A DNA stretch of 64,000 nt. Source: Sialis fuliginosa. Taxonomy: Eukaryota > Arthropoda > Insecta > Megaloptera > Sialidae. Shown piece after piece: positions 60,861-64,000 of this stretch (position 1 is its first letter; every line of letters begins with the position of its first letter). The translations under genes were made by a program, and so were the position numbers. The notes beneath the pieces were generated by a model, which saw only the letters and a list, made by a program, of their open reading frames with translations, did no database searches and was not told the DNA's origin. Location: contig OY540810.1 of assembly GCA_961205875.1 (NCBI GenBank), positions 26,226,001 through 26,290,000 of the forward strand, given 5' to 3'.

Positions 60861-62088
60861 TAGGGTTTGCAATCCCGCAGACTTTTTTTTCCCGCGGGAA
60901 TTTTGCGGGAAATTTTCAGATCCCGCGGGATCCCGCAGTTTTTCCAAAAATTTTGTTATTCATACTTAAAGTTACTATTATTTAGTTAACAAAAAAAAAA
61001 GTTAATTGTCCCAAAATTTCACACTCATAGGTCAAACCTGTGAATGGCGCAAACCGAGTCTTTTTCCCATTTGATTAACATGGGAAAAATTACTTTTTTA
61101 CTTACGCGTGAATATCTCATTGAAAACAATTTTTTTTGAAAATTTCTCAAGGGAATATTTTGTAGAGAATTAAGTGCTCAATTCATAAATCCAATAAATT
61201 TTAAGAAATGTATGTTTAAAAATTATCATAAAAATTGGATTTTACTTTTTATAATGTTTAAACGAACATATCTTTAAAAATATTCGATCTATGATTTGAG
61301 CACTTGGGATCTTTTTTGTAAGAAATTTAATTCTCTATGATATGCTGCTGTAAGAAATTAAAATAAATAAATTTTTCAACGAGATATTCACGCATAAGTA
61401 AAAAAGTAATTTTTCCCATGTTAATCAAATGGGAAAATGACTCGGTTTGCGCCGTCCACAGGTTTGATTTATGAATCTGAAATTTTGGGACAATTAACTT
61501 TTGATCTAAAGCTAAAACATAGGCTAACTGGACCGAAAAAATAAAAATAAAAATAAACTTAAAAAAACACACTAGTACTTATATACGGTATGTCACGTAA
61601 AACTAAACCACTAAATATCATTATTTACGGTTGTATTTTAAGGATAATACTGTTAAAAAAATATCGTGTAGATCGAATTTTGTGTAGTAAATTTTTGTGG
61701 TTAAATTTTATTTAATCTGCTATTCTTCTTCTAAATTTTTGTATTTTGTATTTTTTATGTTTTTTTTTGTAATCTGGGGGCTGTTCGAGCTTATTTCGTC
61801 GCCTGAGTCGCACTCAGTGTAACCACTTAACTAATTGTGAACAAGAAATATAATTTACTTCACTAGTGTCATATTTAGTCATCTCAACCTTAATTTTTTT
61901 ATCAAAATTGTTACCTTTTTTATTCATATTTACGCTTTAAAAGTATTCAAAACGCACGCGACCTACAAATTCAATGTTCAAAAAATTCCGCGCGGATCCC
62001 GCACTGACAGTGCGGGATCCGCAGATCTCCAAAACGTGCGGGATCCCGCGGGAATGCGGGATCCCGCATTGCGGGATTGCAAACCCTA
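60861..62088. mobile_element. hAT-type non-autonomous element, 1228 bp, with 8-bp target duplication
   Basis: Perfect 19-bp terminal inverted repeats, tagggtttgcaatcccgca, are flanked by the direct repeat actgtaat (60853-60860 and 62089-62096), the size made by hAT transposases. Both subterminal zones carry clustered gcgggatcccgc-type words, possibly transposase binding sites (inference). Inside is a second, diverged inverted pair, about 61000-61130 against 61375-61505 (ccaaaatttcacactcata, caaaccgagtc, aacatgggaaaaattac, cgtgaatatctc). The 81-codon minus-strand ORF at 61327-61572 is not transposase-like. Confidence 0.9.
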
Positions 62089-62096
62089 ACTGTAAT

Positions 62097-63065
62097 GCAT
62101 AGTGACTTATCTTTTGTCAAAAAATATATACATGAGAGAGCTAAAACGAATTCAAATGTATGTAATTACACAAAACTGAATTATAATACTCAAAATGTTA
62201 AAAAGTTATAATTCAAAATATTATTTTAAAAAGTTCATTAGCCATTAACGGGGCCTCAATTTTTCTGTGCCTCGGACCTTAAAATGTGTATATGTATGAC
62301 CCTGTTGTAGTATGTTATATTATACGTATTTGCAACAGAAATACATATATTTAACTGAGAACTACCCTTTATCCTCCGTAGACTTACTTAATCAATATTT
62401 ACGCGATTCACCATTAGTCATGTGTGTAAATCATTATGAATTATTAATTGATAGAGACACATTTTGAAATCTACATACGTTTTAGAGCAAACAATCTTGT
62501 TTGATGCTATTTTTAGGTTAATTTCTGTTGTTAATAACGTTGTTTGCTATATACCATGTAGTCTTGTATTAATTAATATTAATAATAACTCGATGATTTC
62601 AAATTATTTCCATCTACTCCATTTTTAAATTAATGAATTTTAATATTTGATTATAAATGTTTCTTATTTATCATATAATTTTACTTAATACTAATATATA
62701 TATTTTCATTTCTAGTGGTTTCCTTCATTTGCATATTTGAAGACGTGATAAGAGTTTAAATGTAGTAAACGCCGCTTATTGTAACTTTGTTTGTGAACTG
62801 AATTTCTAAATAAATGAAATCTTAGGAACATTTGTTATGTTAAAAAACTGAAACTCAACGGCATATCATAAAAAAAACGTCTGCCAATTGCTTGCACAAT
62901 GCTTCCTCGTGCTGAAGTCAGAAAATGGGTTTATTATCGAATATAATTTTAATAAATACTAATATAGTATTCTGACGCCGGCTGCTTAAAATAGAATTAA
63001 AACAATGAAAATTATAAAATTTATTCAATTTGACGTCTTTGTGTATAATTACCAACACAATTATA
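62097..63065. other. AT-rich intron stretch; a scrap of family A
   Basis: cgtctgccaattgcttgcac then aatgcttcctcgtgctgaag at 62879-62918 matches the end of family A. Nothing else recognised. Confidence 0.4.
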
Positions 63066-63071
63066 AAATAT

Positions 63072-63220
63072 CTGTCTTGGGAACCACGGGACTTTTTTAT
63101 ACGTAATCCTAACAGTGACTAGTGCATGTGATTCTTATTTTATTAAAACATTTCTGACAAACTAATAAGATAGAATAAATTGAATGGGACATAAATGATA
63201 GATAATATTATTCTCCACTC
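63072..63220 (+). mobile_element. Family S, single-arm copy
   Basis: ggaaccacgggacttttttatacgtaatcc-type start, then aactaataagatagaataaa and ttgaatgggacataaatgat. Confidence 0.6.
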
Positions 63221-63309
63221 CAATGAATTTTTTGAACGTAATTACTGAAAACGGATGTTTACTCTTGTCAATTTTTGTTATATTCTACTAACAATAAGTA
63301 GTACTCACA

Positions 63310-63670
63310 ATTTTTTTTATTTGCTTTAAAGCTTCCTGCAGGCGTCATTTTTGATTTAAAAAAATAGGAAAGACGGTCAAATTCCACTGGTTTTTTACGT
63401 ACCACAAATTTTTTTAAATTTATTAAATTTATTAATATTTAATTATTAAATTTTATTTTTTTTACCTAGCTTTAGCTCCTTAACGCCCCCCCCCCCCCCT
63501 GAAAAATTATTTTTTCAACTTCGCACAACTTTTACTAGAGAGCATCATTTTACATGTTCAGTAAAATTTTCAAGTCTCTAGATTATATAGTTTACGAGAT
63601 ATTTTATTTTGACTAAAAAGGTCAGACGACAAAGTAAGATAATAGGATTTATTTGGAACCCAAAAACTAT
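63310..63670 (+). repeat. Family E repeat, copy 3
   Basis: tttgctttaaagcttcctgc, aggcgtcatttttgat, caaattccactgg, agagcatcattttacatgtt, tagattatatagtttacgag and ggaacccaaaaa. Contains a 14-C run at 63486-63499. Confidence 0.7.
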
Positions 63671-63719
63671 TATCTAAAACAATAAGCATTTATGATATAT
63701 GTAAATACATAAATAATTT

Positions 63720-63840
63720 GATGAATGAGATATTACCCACCGCCAACCGCACGAATTTGGTGATTTGGGACAATTTCAATTTATCAGCTAGACCCAACTA
63801 ACAACAATCGATTCAGAAGTTCATGAGTTATGCGGAAATA
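63720..63840. repeat. Repeat fragment distantly like family A
   Basis: cgattcagaagttcatgagttatgcgg recalls the ggttcagtggttcatgagtt then atgcgtg block of family A (22640-22670). Confidence 0.4.
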
Positions 63841-63982
63841 ATAAAAAAAATCGAAGGTCGGTACGGCAACAATGCAAAATAATTTTTTAATTTGAATTTT
63901 TGATATGCACTAATGATATAATCGTGTTTTTCAATTCAGCCAAAGGTTTTATTATTTTAAATTAAATGGAAATATATGAATA

Positions 63983-64000
63983 TATTTTTAATTAATACAG
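63983..64000 (+). promoter_or_regulatory. Possible splice acceptor at the window edge
   Basis: tatttttaattaatacag ends exactly at base 64000. The preceding exon (52120-52295) requires another phase-1 acceptor downstream. No flanking exon is visible to confirm it. Confidence 0.3.

Larger units (their letters stand above)
52296..64000 (+). other. Start of the downstream intron, running to the window edge
   Basis: Starts at the GTAAGT donor at 52296. The last bases of the window (tatttttaattaatacag) have the form of a splice acceptor, so the next exon may begin at the first base beyond the window. Contains the 2.3-kb palindrome and the hAT-type element listed separately. Confidence 0.5.

Noticed and set aside
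1-64000. tRNA, rRNA, CRISPR array or riboswitch
   Set aside because: No cloverleaf with A and B boxes, no conserved rRNA text, and no regularly spaced short repeats were found by eye.
1-64000. LTR elements, endogenous viruses or Polinton-like elements
   Set aside because: No long direct repeats bounding a coding body and no reverse transcriptase, integrase or capsid-like text was recognised.

Overview
The window reads as arthropod, most likely insect, nuclear DNA. It is extremely A+T-rich, has no operon-like gene packing, and is crowded with miniature transposons and other dispersed repeats, including a repeat-end motif (actagctgacccggcaaacg) that I associate with insect genomes. I cannot assign an order or species from the sequence. 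No rRNA, tRNA, CRISPR array, complete transposase or intact retroelement was recognised.

Only one host gene can be supported. It lies on the + strand as three small internal exons at 4406-4615, 34164-34332 and 52120-52295, separated by introns of about 29.5 and 17.8 kb. Splice sites and phases agree throughout (1, then 2, then 1). Together the exons encode the juxtamembrane ectodomain, a single transmembrane helix with a five-arginine stop-transfer patch, and a Ser/Asp-rich cytoplasmic tail: a type I receptor-like protein. The first and last exons of the gene are outside the window, and the final bases of the window (ending atacag) look like another splice acceptor. The identity is not certain. 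A weak resemblance to the alpha/epsilon-sarcoglycan family (a WC motif ahead of the helix) is offered only as a lead.

Almost everything else is intronic repeat. Notable elements are: a fold-back element with ~550-bp arms (9987-11357); two palindromic transposons with CACTCA ends flanked by TA (26464-27709 and a 2.3-kb one at 53953-56268); two hAT-type non-autonomous elements with clear 8-bp target duplications (6659-6897 and 60861-62088); a 546-bp element with a 6-bp duplication (43702-44247); a nested stack in which two different elements sit in a third (40648-42872); a pair of near-identical 0.38-0.39-kb elements (25363-25744 and 34366-34757), one of which begins 33 bp after a splice donor; and many families present two to four times (labelled A to T in the entries). 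Several MITE arms carry TGACGTCA and ATTGG motifs.

Stretches with no entry of their own are AT-rich intron DNA with no recognisable content. The short ORFs found in them look like chance or repeat-derived frames. I did not find a convincing new multi-gene system. What stands out is the density and nesting of palindromic DNA transposons inside one receptor gene.
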